A stretch of DNA of 64,000 bases. Origin: Algoriphagus antarcticus (GTDB lineage Bacteria > Bacteroidota > Bacteroidia > Cytophagales > Cyclobacteriaceae). The notes under the pieces were generated by a model that worked only from the letters and a program-made list of their open reading frames with translations, ran no database searches and was not told the DNA's origin. Where the stretch lies: NCBI RefSeq assembly GCF_002150685.1, contig NZ_MSSW01000042.1:62001-126000 (forward strand), written 5' to 3'. This document shows, one piece after another, positions 14,804 through 24,344 of this stretch (its first letter is position 1; every line of letters starts with the position of its first letter). Both the position numbers and the translations under genes were made by a program.

Positions 14804-17281
14804 ATGACCCGTAATTACTTTTTCCTTTTCCTCCTTCTTCTCAGCACCCAGTCTTTTGCCCAATTTGTAGTGAAAGGGAAAGTGACAGATTCTGCTACAG
14901 GGGATCCGATTCCGTTTGCTTCAGTTCTTTTGAAAGGCACTACAGTGGGGATTTCTACTGATTTTGAAGGGAATTATAACCTAGATGCGAGGGCATTAAC
15001 AGATAGTATAACGGTAAGTTATTTGGGGTATATCACTGGCGTAAAAGCTTTGCAAAAAATAGGTGAGCAAACCATCAATTTCCAGCTCAAGCCTTCAGAT
15101 TTTGAAATGGAAGCTTTTGTTTTTGAAGCTGGAGAAAACCCTGCATTTGAAATAATAAGGAAGGCTGTAGATCGAAAAAAGGACTTTGATAAAAGAGGAT
15201 TATCTGCTTATCAAACAAATAACTATACAAAGATAGAAATCGATATTGACCATGTCTCAGAGGATTTTTCCAATAGGAAAACCGTGCAAAAAGTTACCGC
15301 TGTTCTTGATTCTATAAAGCAGCTGACTAATGACGAAGGTGAGAAAATATTGCCTGTTTTCTTTTCAGAGACACTTTCCAAATTCTACTTTAGAAATAAT
15401 CCAGAGCTCAGAAAAGAAGTAGTCGAGAAATCCAAAGTTACCGGAGTAGGCATCACCGATGGATCGACCACTTCACAGATTACCGGGTCAGCTTTTCAAG
15501 AATACAATTTCTATAAAAACTGGCTAAATATCGTAGGGAAGGAATTTGTATCGCCTATAGCGGACGGATGGAAGCAGTTTTACGATTATGATCTAGTTGA
15601 TTCAGTGTTGGTTGGAAATGATTCCTGCTACTTATTGAAAGTCTATCCTTTAAGAGAGCAAGACTTGGCATTCTCCGGGACTGTTTGGATAAATAAAGAG
15701 ACGTATGGCTTGAAGCAGGTGGATTTGACGATACCGAAAGAGGCAAACCTGAATTTCATAGAGCGAATCAAAATCCAGCAGGAGATGACTTCTACCTCTG
15801 CAGGCCCATTGATTCCTTCCAAGACTCGAGTTCAGATAAAAATTGGTCAAATCACTCCAAAAACGGCGGGCTTACTGGCAAAATTCTATACTTCAGCAGA
15901 TAGTATAATGGTAGGCGAGCCGCAACCCACATCTTTTTTCAATCAATCAGTCGTACTAATGCCTGACTTTGATGAGGCGAGTGAGGAATTCTGGAAAGAT
16001 AATCGCCAGGATATTCTCACTCAAGAAGAGATAGCAGTGCTGCAAATGGTGGATACTTTAAAGAGAATCCCAATCATTCGCTTTTATTCTGAGAGTCTTA
16101 AGTTTTTTGGAACAGGCTATTTGCCGCTGGGTAAAGTGGATATTGGTCCTTGGCCGGGCTTTTTCAATTATAACAATATAGAAGGAGTGAGGCTGGGAAT
16201 GGGATTCCGAACCAATCTGAAATTCAGTAATAAATGGGTCCTCTATGGCTATGGAGGTTATGGCTTTAAAGACACTCAGCTGAAGTATTCTGCAAAGGTC
16301 ACGCGAATCTTGGATAGAATGCATTGGACTTCTGTCTCATTATCTACACAAAAGGAAATTGATCAAGTCGGTTTAGAGATTTCCAGTTTGCAGGGAAATA
16401 GTATTTTTCTTGCAGCCAGTAGATTTGGGACGCTGAGAAGACCGTATTTCAGCAGAAAGCATCAGGTGAATTTTCAGCGTGAGTTTTTCAAAGGATTTCT
16501 TATGTATTCAGATCTGACATTCATGAAATTCGAACCGCTTTACAATTTCTATTACTTCGAAAAGGGGACAGGAGAGTACAGATCCAATTTTGAAACTACC
16601 GAAGCGAAGTTTGGCCTACGTTATGGACGTGATGAAACAATCTTGATCAATGACAATGAGCGATCATCCTTGGGCCCTTTGAAATGGCCAATATTTGACT
16701 TGAGCTATGCCAAAGGAATGAACTGGCTTGGAGGGGATGTATCTTATTCCAAGTTGAATTTCTATGTGTATCAGCGACTGAACATGGGCATGTTTGGCGT
16801 TTCCCGATACGAGTTTGATGCAGGCAAAGTGTTTGGTGAAGTTCCATATCCAGTGTTGAAAAATCATCTGGGGAATGAGACCTTCTTCTACACCTCTGCC
16901 GCTTTCAATACGATGAATTTCAATGAGTTTGCCTCAGATCAGTATGCTAGTTTGCGGTATAGACATTATTTCGAAGGCTTTTTACTGAATAAAATTCCAT
17001 TGCTCAAAAAATTAAAATGGCGTGCTGTGGCCAATGCGAATGTGCTTTTTGGCAGTGTAAGCGATAAAAATACCTTGAATTCACCTAGGGTTGATCCTGA
17101 GGGAAATAGGCTTCAGAGCTTTGGAAGATTAGATCCGACCAAGCCCTATTTGGAATTGGGCTATGGGGTAGAGAATATTTTTAAATTTTTCCGGGTGGAC
17201 TTTTTCCACCGAATGACCTATTTGGATAATCCGGGAGCAAAGCCATATCATGTAAAGTTTAGTGCGCAGTTTATTTTGTGA
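14804..17281 (+). CDS. DUF5686 outer-membrane protein with carboxypeptidase-regulatory-like domain
   Basis: Large predicted outer-membrane protein. A signal peptide (FLFLLLLSTQSFAQ, cleavage near residue 20) precedes a carboxypeptidase-regulatory-like/TonB-plug-type beta-sandwich (about 20-107: VKGKVTDSATGDPIPFASVL, SYLGY). The remaining 700 residues match the DUF5686 family of Bacteroidota, with a C-terminal half of alternating aromatic beta strands consistent with a barrel and a final residue pattern KFSAQFIL. Function is not established; the family is widespread and often co-occurs with cell-envelope genes. It seems monocistronic; the next gene begins 103 bp later. Confidence 0.85.
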   Translation: MTRNYFFLFLLLLSTQSFAQFVVKGKVTDSATGDPIPFASVLLKGTTVGISTDFEGNYNLDARALTDSITVSYLGYITGVKALQKIGEQTINFQLKPSDFEMEAFVFEAGENPAFEIIRKAVDRKKDFDKRGLSAYQTNNYTKIEIDIDHVSEDFSNRKTVQKVTAVLDSIKQLTNDEGEKILPVFFSETLSKFYFRNNPELRKEVVEKSKVTGVGITDGSTTSQITGSAFQEYNFYKNWLNIVGKEFVSPIADGWKQFYDYDLVDSVLVGNDSCYLLKVYPLREQDLAFSGTVWINKETYGLKQVDLTIPKEANLNFIERIKIQQEMTSTSAGPLIPSKTRVQIKIGQITPKTAGLLAKFYTSADSIMVGEPQPTSFFNQSVVLMPDFDEASEEFWKDNRQDILTQEEIAVLQMVDTLKRIPIIRFYSESLKFFGTGYLPLGKVDIGPWPGFFNYNNIEGVRLGMGFRTNLKFSNKWVLYGYGGYGFKDTQLKYSAKVTRILDRMHWTSVSLSTQKEIDQVGLEISSLQGNSIFLAASRFGTLRRPYFSRKHQVNFQREFFKGFLMYSDLTFMKFEPLYNFYYFEKGTGEYRSNFETTEAKFGLRYGRDETILINDNERSSLGPLKWPIFDLSYAKGMNWLGGDVSYSKLNFYVYQRLNMGMFGVSRYEFDAGKVFGEVPYPVLKNHLGNETFFYTSAAFNTMNFNEFASDQYASLRYRHYFEGFLLNKIPLLKKLKWRAVANANVLFGSVSDKNTLNSPRVDPEGNRLQSFGRLDPTKPYLELGYGVENIFKFFRVDFFHRMTYLDNPGAKPYHVKFSAQFIL

Positions 17282-17384
17282 TTAGAAAAGAAAAAATATA
17301 ATTTTTCTTAAAAAAGCAGTTGCTAATCTTTTAATTAGTTTTTAGATTTATTTCAAATTAATTTTTAGATGAAAAAAATAGTCA

Positions 17385-18707
17385 ATGTTAAATATGAAAC
17401 CAATTCCTTCTTTTTCTTCGATTCTCAACATTGTTTTGACTGTCAATCGGTTCTTCCGACCAAAGATTATTTTTGTTTTTCTAATTTTTGCCGCGTTCGT
17501 TTTTTCCCCTAAAGCCTATGCAGCAGTAGATGTCGTTATTGAGGGAGCATCTAGTTTTGTTTGTCCGAAAGGAACCTATACCTATACCGCAAAAACATAT
17601 AGCGGAGAATTTGGATACCAAATTTATTCCTGTAATATTTTTTGGACTGTTTATAAAGGTATTGAAATCGTAGGCAATGGTACGGGTGCAAGTTTCACTT
17701 TTACTTTTCCCGATGTCGGAATTTACGAAATTAAAGTCAATGCACGTAATTGCTCCTGGCATGGTGATGGAGAAAAAATTATTTCGACAAATTCACGAGT
17801 ACCGATTCCAAGCCCAATTTCAGGTCCAGCCATGTGTACCCCAGGACAAGCCTATTCTTACACCACAAGTCCAACCTTAGCCAGTATTTTTCCTGTGACT
17901 GGAAATTGTTTTTACCATTATCCCTATCAATGGACTGCTCCTGCAGGTTGGTCTATCAATGGAGGTGGAAATTCAGCATTTACAAATGAAACGGTGAGTA
18001 TAGTCGCACCTGCGGGTACCCCTGCAGGAAGTTATACCATTTCCGTCCAAGGTTCAATATCAAAACCAGGATCGGGGGGTTTTTGGTATAGTACTAAAAG
18101 AGACTTTTCTGTCCAAATCGGTCCATTTAGTCAGTATCAAGTATCGGTATCAGGTGCCGGAATGGTTTGCAATGGCAATTCATACACTTATACTGCCAAT
18201 GTTCCTACAGGACATCAAAATGGATACACCTACAGCTGGACTTATCCATCAGGATGGAATGTGCAAAACACATCCAATAATACAATAACATTTTATCTTC
18301 CTTCATACAATAATTCTTACGGACCTGTTCGCGTATCGGTCAACAACGGCTGTGGTGCTACTTCTTTGACTGGAATAACTGTCCAACCTTGTAGCTATAT
18401 GATGTCTTCAGGTGATTTTAAAATTTATCCCAATCCCTCATCTGGTGATTTGTTTGTTGAATATGATACTGAAAACAACCAATTAGGAAAATCATTTGAT
18501 GGTGAATCTCAGGCTCAGAATAGTAAACCATCTATTGTTATATTTAAGGTTGACATTTTTGATCGAACTGAGAAATTAGTGGGTACTGGAAAATCTATAG
18601 AAAATAAGGTTTATTTAGATACTAAAGGCTTACAACCCGGAACTTATTTCCTTCATATTTATTCTGGAGATCAAGTCTTAAGAGAACAAATTATAATTGA
18701 AAATTGA
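17385..18707 (+). CDS. T9SS-secreted protein with PKD-like domains
   Basis: Secreted surface or extracellular protein. It has a long N-terminal region before the signal helix (FVFLIFAAFVFSPKAYA, cleavage near residue 47). Three Ig/PKD-like repeats follow, each starting near a cysteine-containing phrase with PGxYTYT/YSYT (FVCPKGTYTYTAKTY, AMCTPGQAYSYTTSP, MVCNGNSYTYTANVP). A type IX secretion sorting domain forms the C-terminus (FKIYPNPSSGDLFVEYD at about 347 to the end). No enzyme domain is visible, so a binding or adhesive role is likely. Two tandem small barrel-like genes follow. An ATG at residue 4 (MKPIPS) is an equally plausible start. Confidence 0.8.
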   Translation: MLNMKPIPSFSSILNIVLTVNRFFRPKIIFVFLIFAAFVFSPKAYAAVDVVIEGASSFVCPKGTYTYTAKTYSGEFGYQIYSCNIFWTVYKGIEIVGNGTGASFTFTFPDVGIYEIKVNARNCSWHGDGEKIISTNSRVPIPSPISGPAMCTPGQAYSYTTSPTLASIFPVTGNCFYHYPYQWTAPAGWSINGGGNSAFTNETVSIVAPAGTPAGSYTISVQGSISKPGSGGFWYSTKRDFSVQIGPFSQYQVSVSGAGMVCNGNSYTYTANVPTGHQNGYTYSWTYPSGWNVQNTSNNTITFYLPSYNNSYGPVRVSVNNGCGATSLTGITVQPCSYMMSSGDFKIYPNPSSGDLFVEYDTENNQLGKSFDGESQAQNSKPSIVIFKVDIFDRTEKLVGTGKSIENKVYLDTKGLQPGTYFLHIYSGDQVLREQIIIEN

Positions 18708-18751
18708 CCAAAGAATTTAATATGAGTTTTACACATCTCAATTGAAAAATC

Positions 18752-19315
18752 ATGGACCATCAACATAATTCTTCATTATTGCTAGTTTTGATCTTTGCTA
18801 TAGCTATTTCCTTCGGGGCTAGGGCTCAAACCGAAACCGAAACATTTACCGCAAAAAATGCGGTTTATCTTGAGGTCGGAGGAAGTTCTGGAAGATATGC
18901 AGTCAACTACAGCAAGATATTTCATCAAAAAGGGAAGCTAAAATTGAATGCCAGTGCAGGTTTTTCTATGTGGCGGAATGAAAAATTAGATTCGAAGACT
19001 AGTTGGCTTCCCGTTATTCCTTTAGAGGTCACAGCCCTATACGGCAAGTCAAATCATCATCTGGAAATGGGTTTTGGGTTTACCTCCTTCTTAAGCACGA
19101 GCTTAAAATTAGTTTCGGAAACATTTGAATTTAGAGATAAAGTGGTTTTTGGTGCCTTCATTCCTCTTAGAGTCGGATATCGATACCAAAAACCTGAAGG
19201 GGGATTCTTTTTTAGGGTTGGCTATACGCCAATTATTGACTTTCCGCCAAGAACAGGAGGAAATTGGTCTTTCAATCCTTATTGGGCAGGTGTGAGTTTT
19301 GGAAAAAGTTTTTAG
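18752..19315 (+). CDS. Small outer-membrane-barrel-like protein, copy 1
   Basis: Hypothetical exported protein of 187 residues. A signal peptide ends at about residue 25 (FGARAQ). The mature protein begins TETETFTAKNAVYLEVGGSS and continues as amphipathic strands with the pattern of small Bacteroidota beta-barrels (YAVNYSKIFHQKGKLKLNAS, RVGYRYQKPEGGFFFRVGYT, final PYWAGVSFGKSF with a terminal aromatic). No function is recognised. It is the first of two tandem paralogues. It lies 44 bp after the T9SS cargo gene, with an ATG preceded by an AT-rich leader. Confidence 0.65.
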   Translation: MDHQHNSSLLLVLIFAIAISFGARAQTETETFTAKNAVYLEVGGSSGRYAVNYSKIFHQKGKLKLNASAGFSMWRNEKLDSKTSWLPVIPLEVTALYGKSNHHLEMGFGFTSFLSTSLKLVSETFEFRDKVVFGAFIPLRVGYRYQKPEGGFFFRVGYTPIIDFPPRTGGNWSFNPYWAGVSFGKSF

Positions 19316-19354
19316 GTTTGTATTTGATCAGTCCTTAAACAAGATTTTAAAATT

Positions 19355-19915
19355 ATGTTAGCTTCTTTTAAATCAATTTTTATCGTCCTCTTGCTGGTTT
19401 TGATGTCAAAACAATTTCAATCTTTTGCCCAAACCGAAACCGAAACATTCACCGCAAAAAAAGCTGTTTATCTCGAAGTTGGCGGAAGTTCTGGAATCTA
19501 TGCGATTAACTACAGCAAAATTTTCCATCAGAAAGGGAAGCTAAAGTTGAATGCCAGTGCAGGTTTTTCTATGCTGCCTCGAAGGTTAAATTCTAAAACA
19601 ACATGGCTTCCACTAGTACCCGTAGAGGTATCAGCCTTTTACGGCAAGTCAAACCATCATCTGGAATTGGGTTTTGGTTTAACATCTTACCTAGCGAGTA
19701 CCCTCGATTTTGATCCGGAAACCTTAGAATTAATCGAAAAAGTGGGTTATGATGCCTCCATACCTCTAAGGATAGGCTATAGATACCAAAAACCTGAGGG
19801 TGGATTCTTTTTTAGGGTTGGCTATACGCCAATTATTGACTCTCGGCCAAGAACAGGAGGAAATTGGTCCTTCTATCCTTATTGGGCAGGAGTAAGTTTT
19901 GGTAAGAGTTTTTAA
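19355..19915 (+). CDS. Small outer-membrane-barrel-like protein, copy 2
   Basis: Tandem paralogue of the preceding gene, 186 residues, 39 bp downstream. The mature parts are nearly identical at both ends (TETETFTAKKAVYLEVGGSS; RPRTGGNWSFYPYWAGVSFG) and differ in the middle third (residues about 65-130: MLPRRLNSKTTWLPLVPVEV, LASTLDFDPETLELIEKVGY). The signal peptides also differ. This suggests a duplication with divergence concentrated in the central strands or loops, the usual exposed part of a barrel. Function unknown. Confidence 0.65.
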   Translation: MLASFKSIFIVLLLVLMSKQFQSFAQTETETFTAKKAVYLEVGGSSGIYAINYSKIFHQKGKLKLNASAGFSMLPRRLNSKTTWLPLVPVEVSAFYGKSNHHLELGFGLTSYLASTLDFDPETLELIEKVGYDASIPLRIGYRYQKPEGGFFFRVGYTPIIDSRPRTGGNWSFYPYWAGVSFGKSF

Positions 19916-20126
19916 ATAATGTAGGTCCTATCGAAGTTATATCCTAGTGATCAATTACTATTAGTCGAGTTTCGTCTATAAAAAGCTGAGAATTTTTAAC
20001 CAAATCTCCACCATAAATAGGCTATTTTGAAGAATTGATTTAATCTTGAGTTACTTGGCTTAACAGCTTGAGAAGCATTTGAAAAAAAGAAATAAATCAC
20101 GACATTTAAGCTTAAAGCAGAATAAT

Positions 20127-20369
20127 ATGGCTACAGTTGACAGTATAAGAAATGAATTGATAGAAAAACTTCTTTCAATAAAAAACAGAGATTTTTTAGA
20201 AGCTCTTGATAAACTGATTTCTTCAAGTGCGCCTTTATCCGGTAAGGTGGAATTGACTGAAGAACAAAAAATGATGTTGGAAATGAGCGAGATAGATATA
20301 AAAAACGGAAAACTGATTTCTCAAGAAGCAATGGACAAAAGAAATCAGGAATGGCTAAACGCAAGATAA
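20127..20369 (+). CDS. Antitoxin of a RelE/ParE-type module
   Basis: Small 80-residue protein (ATG at 20127; a longer TTG-started reading from 20079 is less likely). Layout is that of antitoxins paired with RelE/ParE toxins: an N-terminal dimerisation/DNA-binding helix region (MATVDSIRNELIEKLLSIKN, FLEALDKLISS) and a charged C-terminal toxin-wrapping helix (LTEEQKMMLEMSEIDIKNGK, AMDKRNQEWLNAR). Its last 19 bp overlap the start of the toxin reading frame, the normal arrangement for such modules. The toxin is frameshifted, so this antitoxin is probably a relic or a free neutraliser. Confidence 0.7.
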   Translation: MATVDSIRNELIEKLLSIKNRDFLEALDKLISSSAPLSGKVELTEEQKMMLEMSEIDIKNGKLISQEAMDKRNQEWLNAR

Positions 20370-20659
20370 TCTGGACAAGAACAGCAGACCTTCAATTTGT
20401 CGGCATTTAGAATATTGGGTTAAGAAATAAGTCAGCCAGCTATTCTAAAAAACTTTTAAAATTAGTTTCCAAAAGAACCAACCAAATTTCGGAAAAGTCT
20501 TTTATTTACACATCGACTGATTTCAAAGATATTAAAGTATCAGCTTTGGACAAGTTTAGTATTTATTACAAAGTCACCGATGAACAAATTATTATAGCAG
20601 CATTTTGGGACAACCGGCAAGACCCTAAAAAACTTTTAAAAGCTTTACTAAACGTCTGA
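20351..20659 (+). pseudogene. RelE/ParE-family toxin, frameshifted
   Basis: Reading from the ATG at 20351 gives MAKRKIIWTRTADLQFVGI and then a TAG at 20408. The same frame resumes after it with a typical RelE/ParE C-terminal half (SASYSKKLLKLVSKRTNQIS, KVSALDKFSIYYKVTD, AAFWDNRQDPKKLLKALLNV) ending TGA at 20657-20659. The expected linking motif LEYWVK is present but in the -1 frame at 20407-20424. A one-base loss near 20405 and a one-base gain near 20425 therefore explain the break. A sequencing error cannot be excluded, but two compensating errors 20 bp apart are less likely than a real lesion. 20660-20860 shows no gene. Confidence 0.7.
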
Positions 20660-20863
20660 ACACACTGCTCAACAATTTAGTTCTAACTACTTTTCGCGGA
20701 CGACAAATGAAACCACCGCGCTTCTTTAAGCCTTGAAAATAGGCACCTAAAAATATTTTTCACAAAGCAGCTTTTGCAGCCAAAGACTCTGAAAATCCTG
20801 TACTAATCGTCTATACCGTGAAGAAATAAGTATTCATTTCCATATTCCCTTCCCATATATTTT

Positions 20864-20891
20864 TTGGTTGCATTCGTGTTTTGCATATTTG
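20864..20891 (+). promoter_or_regulatory. Probable thrS promoter
   Basis: A -33 TTG (20864-20866) and a near-consensus -7 box CATATTTG (20884-20891, one mismatch to TAnnTTTG) are separated by 17 bp. The predicted leader to the thrS ATG is about 43 nt. Confidence 0.5.
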
Positions 20892-20938
20892 CAGCTTAAT
20901 ATTTATGCCTTTTTGTATGGGCAGAACTAATTTTACAC

Positions 20939-22885
20939 ATGTCACAACTTATTAACATTACCCTTCCGGATGGCACTGTGAAGGAGTATGACAAAGGAAC
21001 TACCGGACTACAGATTGCTGCAAGTATCAGCGAGGGTTTAGCGAGAAACGTTCTAGCCGCAAAAGTAAATGGACAGGTTTGGGATGCTACCCGAGCGATC
21101 AATGAAGATTCAAAAGTCCAATTATTGACCTGGAATGACGGAGAAGGCAAAAATACTTTTTGGCACTCTTCAGCTCACCTGCTTGCAGAAGCATTGGAAA
21201 CTCTTCATCCGGGTATCAAGTTCGGTATCGGACCTCCGATCGAAACAGGTTTCTACTACGATGTAGATTTTGGTGATAAGACACTGGACGGTTCCGAACT
21301 CGAAGCCATAGAGAAGAAAATGATCGAATTGGCTCGGGAAAAGAATGAATATCTCCGCTCAGATGTGTCGAAGAAAGACGCGATCAATTATTTCCAGGAA
21401 AAAGGAGATGAGTACAAATTAGATCTTTTGGAAGGATTGGAAGATGGTACAATTACATTCTATCAGCAAGGAAACTTCGTAGATCTTTGCCGTGGCCCAC
21501 ATATTCCAAATACTGGTTTTGTAAAGGCTGTGAAGCTGACAAACATCGCTGGAGCTTATTGGAGAGGGGATGAGAAGCGCAAAATGCTGACTCGTATTTA
21601 CGGCGTTACTTTCCCAAAAGCTAAGGAGCTATCCGATTACCTGACTTTGCTGGAAGAAGCAAAAAAGCGAGATCATAGAAAATTAGGACGAGAATTAGAA
21701 TTATTCATGTTTTCTGAGAAAGTAGGAGCGGGTCTTCCGCTTTGGCTTCCTAAGGGCACTTTATTGCGTGAGCGATTGGTGAATTTCATGAAGAAAGCGC
21801 AGGATAAGGCTGGATATCAGCAGGTAACTACACCACATATTGGCCACAAAGCTTTGTATGAGACTTCTGGGCACTACGAGAAATATGGTAAGGATTCATT
21901 TCAGCCGATTACTACCCCGCATGAAGGTGAGGAGTTTTTGTTGAAACCGATGAACTGTCCACATCATTGTGAGATCTACAAGCATAAGCCGCATTCCTAT
22001 AAAGAGCTGCCGATTCGCTATGCAGAGTTCGGAACAGTTTATCGATACGAACAAAGTGGTGAGCTGCATGGCTTGACTCGTGTGAGAGGATTTACTCAGG
22101 ATGATGCACATATCTTCTGTCGCCCGGATCAGGTGAAAGAGGAATTTATCAAGGTAATAGATTTAGTTCTTTGGGTTTTCAAAGCGTTGGGTTTTGACGA
22201 TTACACTGCCCAGATTTCCTTGAGAGATCCGGGAAATCCCACCAAATACATTGGCGGTGATGAAGCTTGGAACAAAGCAGAATCCGCGATTATCGAAGCT
22301 GCTGCAGAGAAGGGGTTAGATACAGTTACTGAGCTAGGTGAAGCGGCATTCTATGGCCCAAAGTTGGACTTTTTGGTCAAAGATGCTCTGGGAAGAAAAT
22401 GGCAGTTGGGAACTATCCAGGTGGATTATCAATTACCAGAAAGATTCGAGTTGGAATATATAGGCTCGGATAACCAAAAACACAGACCTGTGATGATTCA
22501 CAGAGCACCGTTTGGTTCTCTGGAACGCTTCGTTGCGGTACTCATCGAGCACTGTGCTGGCAACTTCCCGCTATGGCTTTCTCCTGAGCAGATAAATATT
22601 TTGCCTATTTCTGAAAAATATGTAGAATATGCTGAAGAGATAAAATCAATCCTCGAAGAGGTAGGAATATCAGGTTCTATAGATAACAGAGATGAAAAAA
22701 TCGGAAGAAAAATCCGTGACTCTGAAGTTAAAAAAGTGCCTTTTATGCTAATAGTGGGAGAAAAGGAGCAGGAAGAGCGAAAGCTTTCTGTCCGTAAACA
22801 TGGTGAAGGAGATCTAGGTAACTTCTCAGCGGAGGAGTTTATAAATTATTTTCAAGGGATTATTTCAGCATCATTGAGTAAGTAA
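20939..22885 (+). CDS. thrS: Threonine-tRNA ligase
   Basis: Charges tRNA-Thr with threonine. Full-length 648-residue class II synthetase. In order: N-terminal TGS domain ([20 protein letters not shown]), editing domain with zinc-like motif [10 protein letters not shown] (about 79-88) and [12 protein letters not shown] (about 184-195), class II motif 1 region, motif 2 with the catalytic [20 protein letters not shown], motif 3 ([15 protein letters not shown]), and a C-terminal anticodon-binding domain ([20 protein letters not shown]). It heads the conserved thrS-infC-rpmI-rplT cluster. Confidence 0.98.
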   Translation: MSQLINITLPDGTVKEYDKGTTGLQIAASISEGLARNVLAAKVNGQVWDATRAINEDSKVQLLTWNDGEGKNTFWHSSAHLLAEALETLHPGIKFGIGPPIETGFYYDVDFGDKTLDGSELEAIEKKMIELAREKNEYLRSDVSKKDAINYFQEKGDEYKLDLLEGLEDGTITFYQQGNFVDLCRGPHIPNTGFVKAVKLTNIAGAYWRGDEKRKMLTRIYGVTFPKAKELSDYLTLLEEAKKRDHRKLGRELELFMFSEKVGAGLPLWLPKGTLLRERLVNFMKKAQDKAGYQQVTTPHIGHKALYETSGHYEKYGKDSFQPITTPHEGEEFLLKPMNCPHHCEIYKHKPHSYKELPIRYAEFGTVYRYEQSGELHGLTRVRGFTQDDAHIFCRPDQVKEEFIKVIDLVLWVFKALGFDDYTAQISLRDPGNPTKYIGGDEAWNKAESAIIEAAAEKGLDTVTELGEAAFYGPKLDFLVKDALGRKWQLGTIQVDYQLPERFELEYIGSDNQKHRPVMIHRAPFGSLERFVAVLIEHCAGNFPLWLSPEQINILPISEKYVEYAEEIKSILEEVGISGSIDNRDEKIGRKIRDSEVKKVPFMLIVGEKEQEERKLSVRKHGEGDLGNFSAEEFINYFQGIISASLSK

Positions 22886-22972
22886 TACTAGGGTATTATT
22901 TAATTCAGTTTTTCTTAATTAGAAATAATTCCGATATTTGCATCCAATTTCATAAAAACAATCAACGCAAAC

Positions 22973-23527
22973 TTGAGAAACCAAAGACAACCCTATAGAG
23001 GTAGACAGGAAGAGCCTTATAAAGTAAACCACAAAATCAGAGCACGTGAAGTAAGACTGGTTGGAGATTTCGTCGAAGGCGGTAACGCACTGCTCCCACT
23101 CGAAAAAGCCATCAAACTCGCTCAGGAAAATGATCTGGATCTTGTAGAGATTTCTCCCAATGTTGAACCTCCAGTTTGTAAAATCCTTGACTACGCAAAG
23201 TTTAAGTACGAGCAGAAAAAGAAGCAAAAGGAGATCAAATCCAATGCAGCGAAGATTGTTTTGAAGGAAATCAGATTCGGACCGAATACGGATGAGCATG
23301 ATTACAATTTCAAACTGAAGCATGCAATCAATTTCTTGAAAGAAGGCGCAAAGGTGAAGGCATACGTACATTTCGTGGGTCGTAGCATTGTGTTTAAAGA
23401 ACGAGGAGAGATGCTACTTCTGAAATTCGCTCAGGCGCTGGCAGAATTCGGTGCAGTAGAGCAGCTTCCAAAAATGGAAGGAAAGAGAATGAACATCTTC
23501 ATCGCTCCGAAGGCAGGAAAGAAATAA
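22973..23527 (+). CDS. infC: Translation initiation factor IF-3
   Basis: Binds the 30S subunit and enforces start-codon and initiator-tRNA fidelity. 184 residues: N-domain with [13 protein letters not shown] and [20 protein letters not shown], linker helix [19 protein letters not shown]-domain from [20 protein letters not shown] to [14 protein letters not shown]. The initiation codon is TTG (22973) with no upstream in-frame ATG before a stop; infC genes often use rare start codons so that IF-3 represses its own translation. It lies 87 bp after thrS; a GATATTTG box at 22932-22939 may give it a separate promoter. Confidence 0.97.
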   Translation: MRNQRQPYRGRQEEPYKVNHKIRAREVRLVGDFVEGGNALLPLEKAIKLAQENDLDLVEISPNVEPPVCKILDYAKFKYEQKKKQKEIKSNAAKIVLKEIRFGPNTDEHDYNFKLKHAINFLKEGAKVKAYVHFVGRSIVFKERGEMLLLKFAQALAEFGAVEQLPKMEGKRMNIFIAPKAGKK

Positions 23528-23552
23528 ATTTCAACTAAATAAATACAGCAAA

Positions 23553-23747
23553 ATGCCAAAGGTAAAAACCAAATCCGGTGCAAAGAAGAGGTTCGCTTTA
23601 ACGGGAACCGGCAAAATTAAAAGGAAACACGCTTTCAAAAGCCACATCCTAACCAAGAAAGCTACCAAAAGAAAGAGAAACTTGACCAAAACTGGTCTAG
23701 TTCATGAATCTGACGAAGGTAGAGTAAGAGCAATGTTGAGAATCTGA
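23553..23747 (+). CDS. rpmI: 50S ribosomal protein L35
   Basis: 64-residue, highly basic ribosomal protein of the large subunit. The N-terminal [20 protein letters not shown] and the [20 protein letters not shown] segment are diagnostic. It lies 25 bp after infC in the conserved infC-rpmI-rplT order. Confidence 0.97.
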   Translation: MPKVKTKSGAKKRFALTGTGKIKRKHAFKSHILTKKATKRKRNLTKTGLVHESDEGRVRAMLRI

Positions 23748-23855
23748 TTTTCAGCAGTAGCTTAAAAAATTAATTAATTAAGGTTTATTTATTCACCAGA
23801 TAGTTTGGTAATCAAGACCTAGCAATAGGCACCAACTGTCAAAAAACAAAACACT

Positions 23856-24200
23856 ATGCCTAGATCGGTAAACGCGGTTGCGTCCAGAGCAAGAAGAAAA
23901 AAAGTGCTAAAAGCCACAAGAGGTTACTTCGGAAGAGGTAGCAACGTTTGGACAGTAGCCAAAAACAAGTATGAGAAAGGTCTTCAGTATGCGTACAGAG
24001 ATCGTAAAGCGAAGAAAAGAGAATTCAGAGCTTTATGGATTCAGCGTATCAACGCAGGTGCAAGAATGCACGGCGTATCCTATTCTCAATTAATGGGATT
24101 ATTGAAGAAAGGTGAGATCGAACTTAACCGTAAGGTTTTGGCAGATCTAGCCATGAATCACCCTGAAGCATTCAAAGCTGTAGTTGAAACTGTAAAATAA
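23856..24200 (+). CDS. rplT: 50S ribosomal protein L20
   Basis: 114-residue basic ribosomal protein needed early in 50S assembly. Diagnostic segments are [40 protein letters not shown] and [21 protein letters not shown] 108-bp spacer separates it from rpmI, larger than usual for a simple operon gap, leaving room for a leader structure (L20 autoregulates by binding such leaders in other bacteria), although I cannot assign a defined fold. A strong terminator follows. Confidence 0.97.
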   Translation: MPRSVNAVASRARRKKVLKATRGYFGRGSNVWTVAKNKYEKGLQYAYRDRKAKKREFRALWIQRINAGARMHGVSYSQLMGLLKKGEIELNRKVLADLAMNHPEAFKAVVETVK

Positions 24201-24222
24201 GGTTGCACTGTCTTATTTTATT

Positions 24223-24250
24223 AAAAGCCTTCCCTCGGGAAGGCTTTTTT
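24223..24250 (+). terminator. Terminator of the thrS-infC-rpmI-rplT cluster
   Basis: An 11-bp stem (AAAAGCCTTCC / GGAAGGCTTTT) with a CTCG loop, followed by more T residues, starts 22 bp after the rplT stop. Confidence 0.92.
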
Positions 24251-24344
24251 GGTTTAGGAGATTTAGGTGGAAATCTGGTTAACGTTCATTTGCATATCTT
24301 ACTACCTTAATTAATTCGAAGACACTGGTAACCGAAGATAGTTT

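Noticed and set aside
23748-23855. L20-binding leader (autoregulatory RNA) before rplT
   Set aside because: The 108-bp spacer has room for one, but I could not trace a convincing conserved fold by eye.
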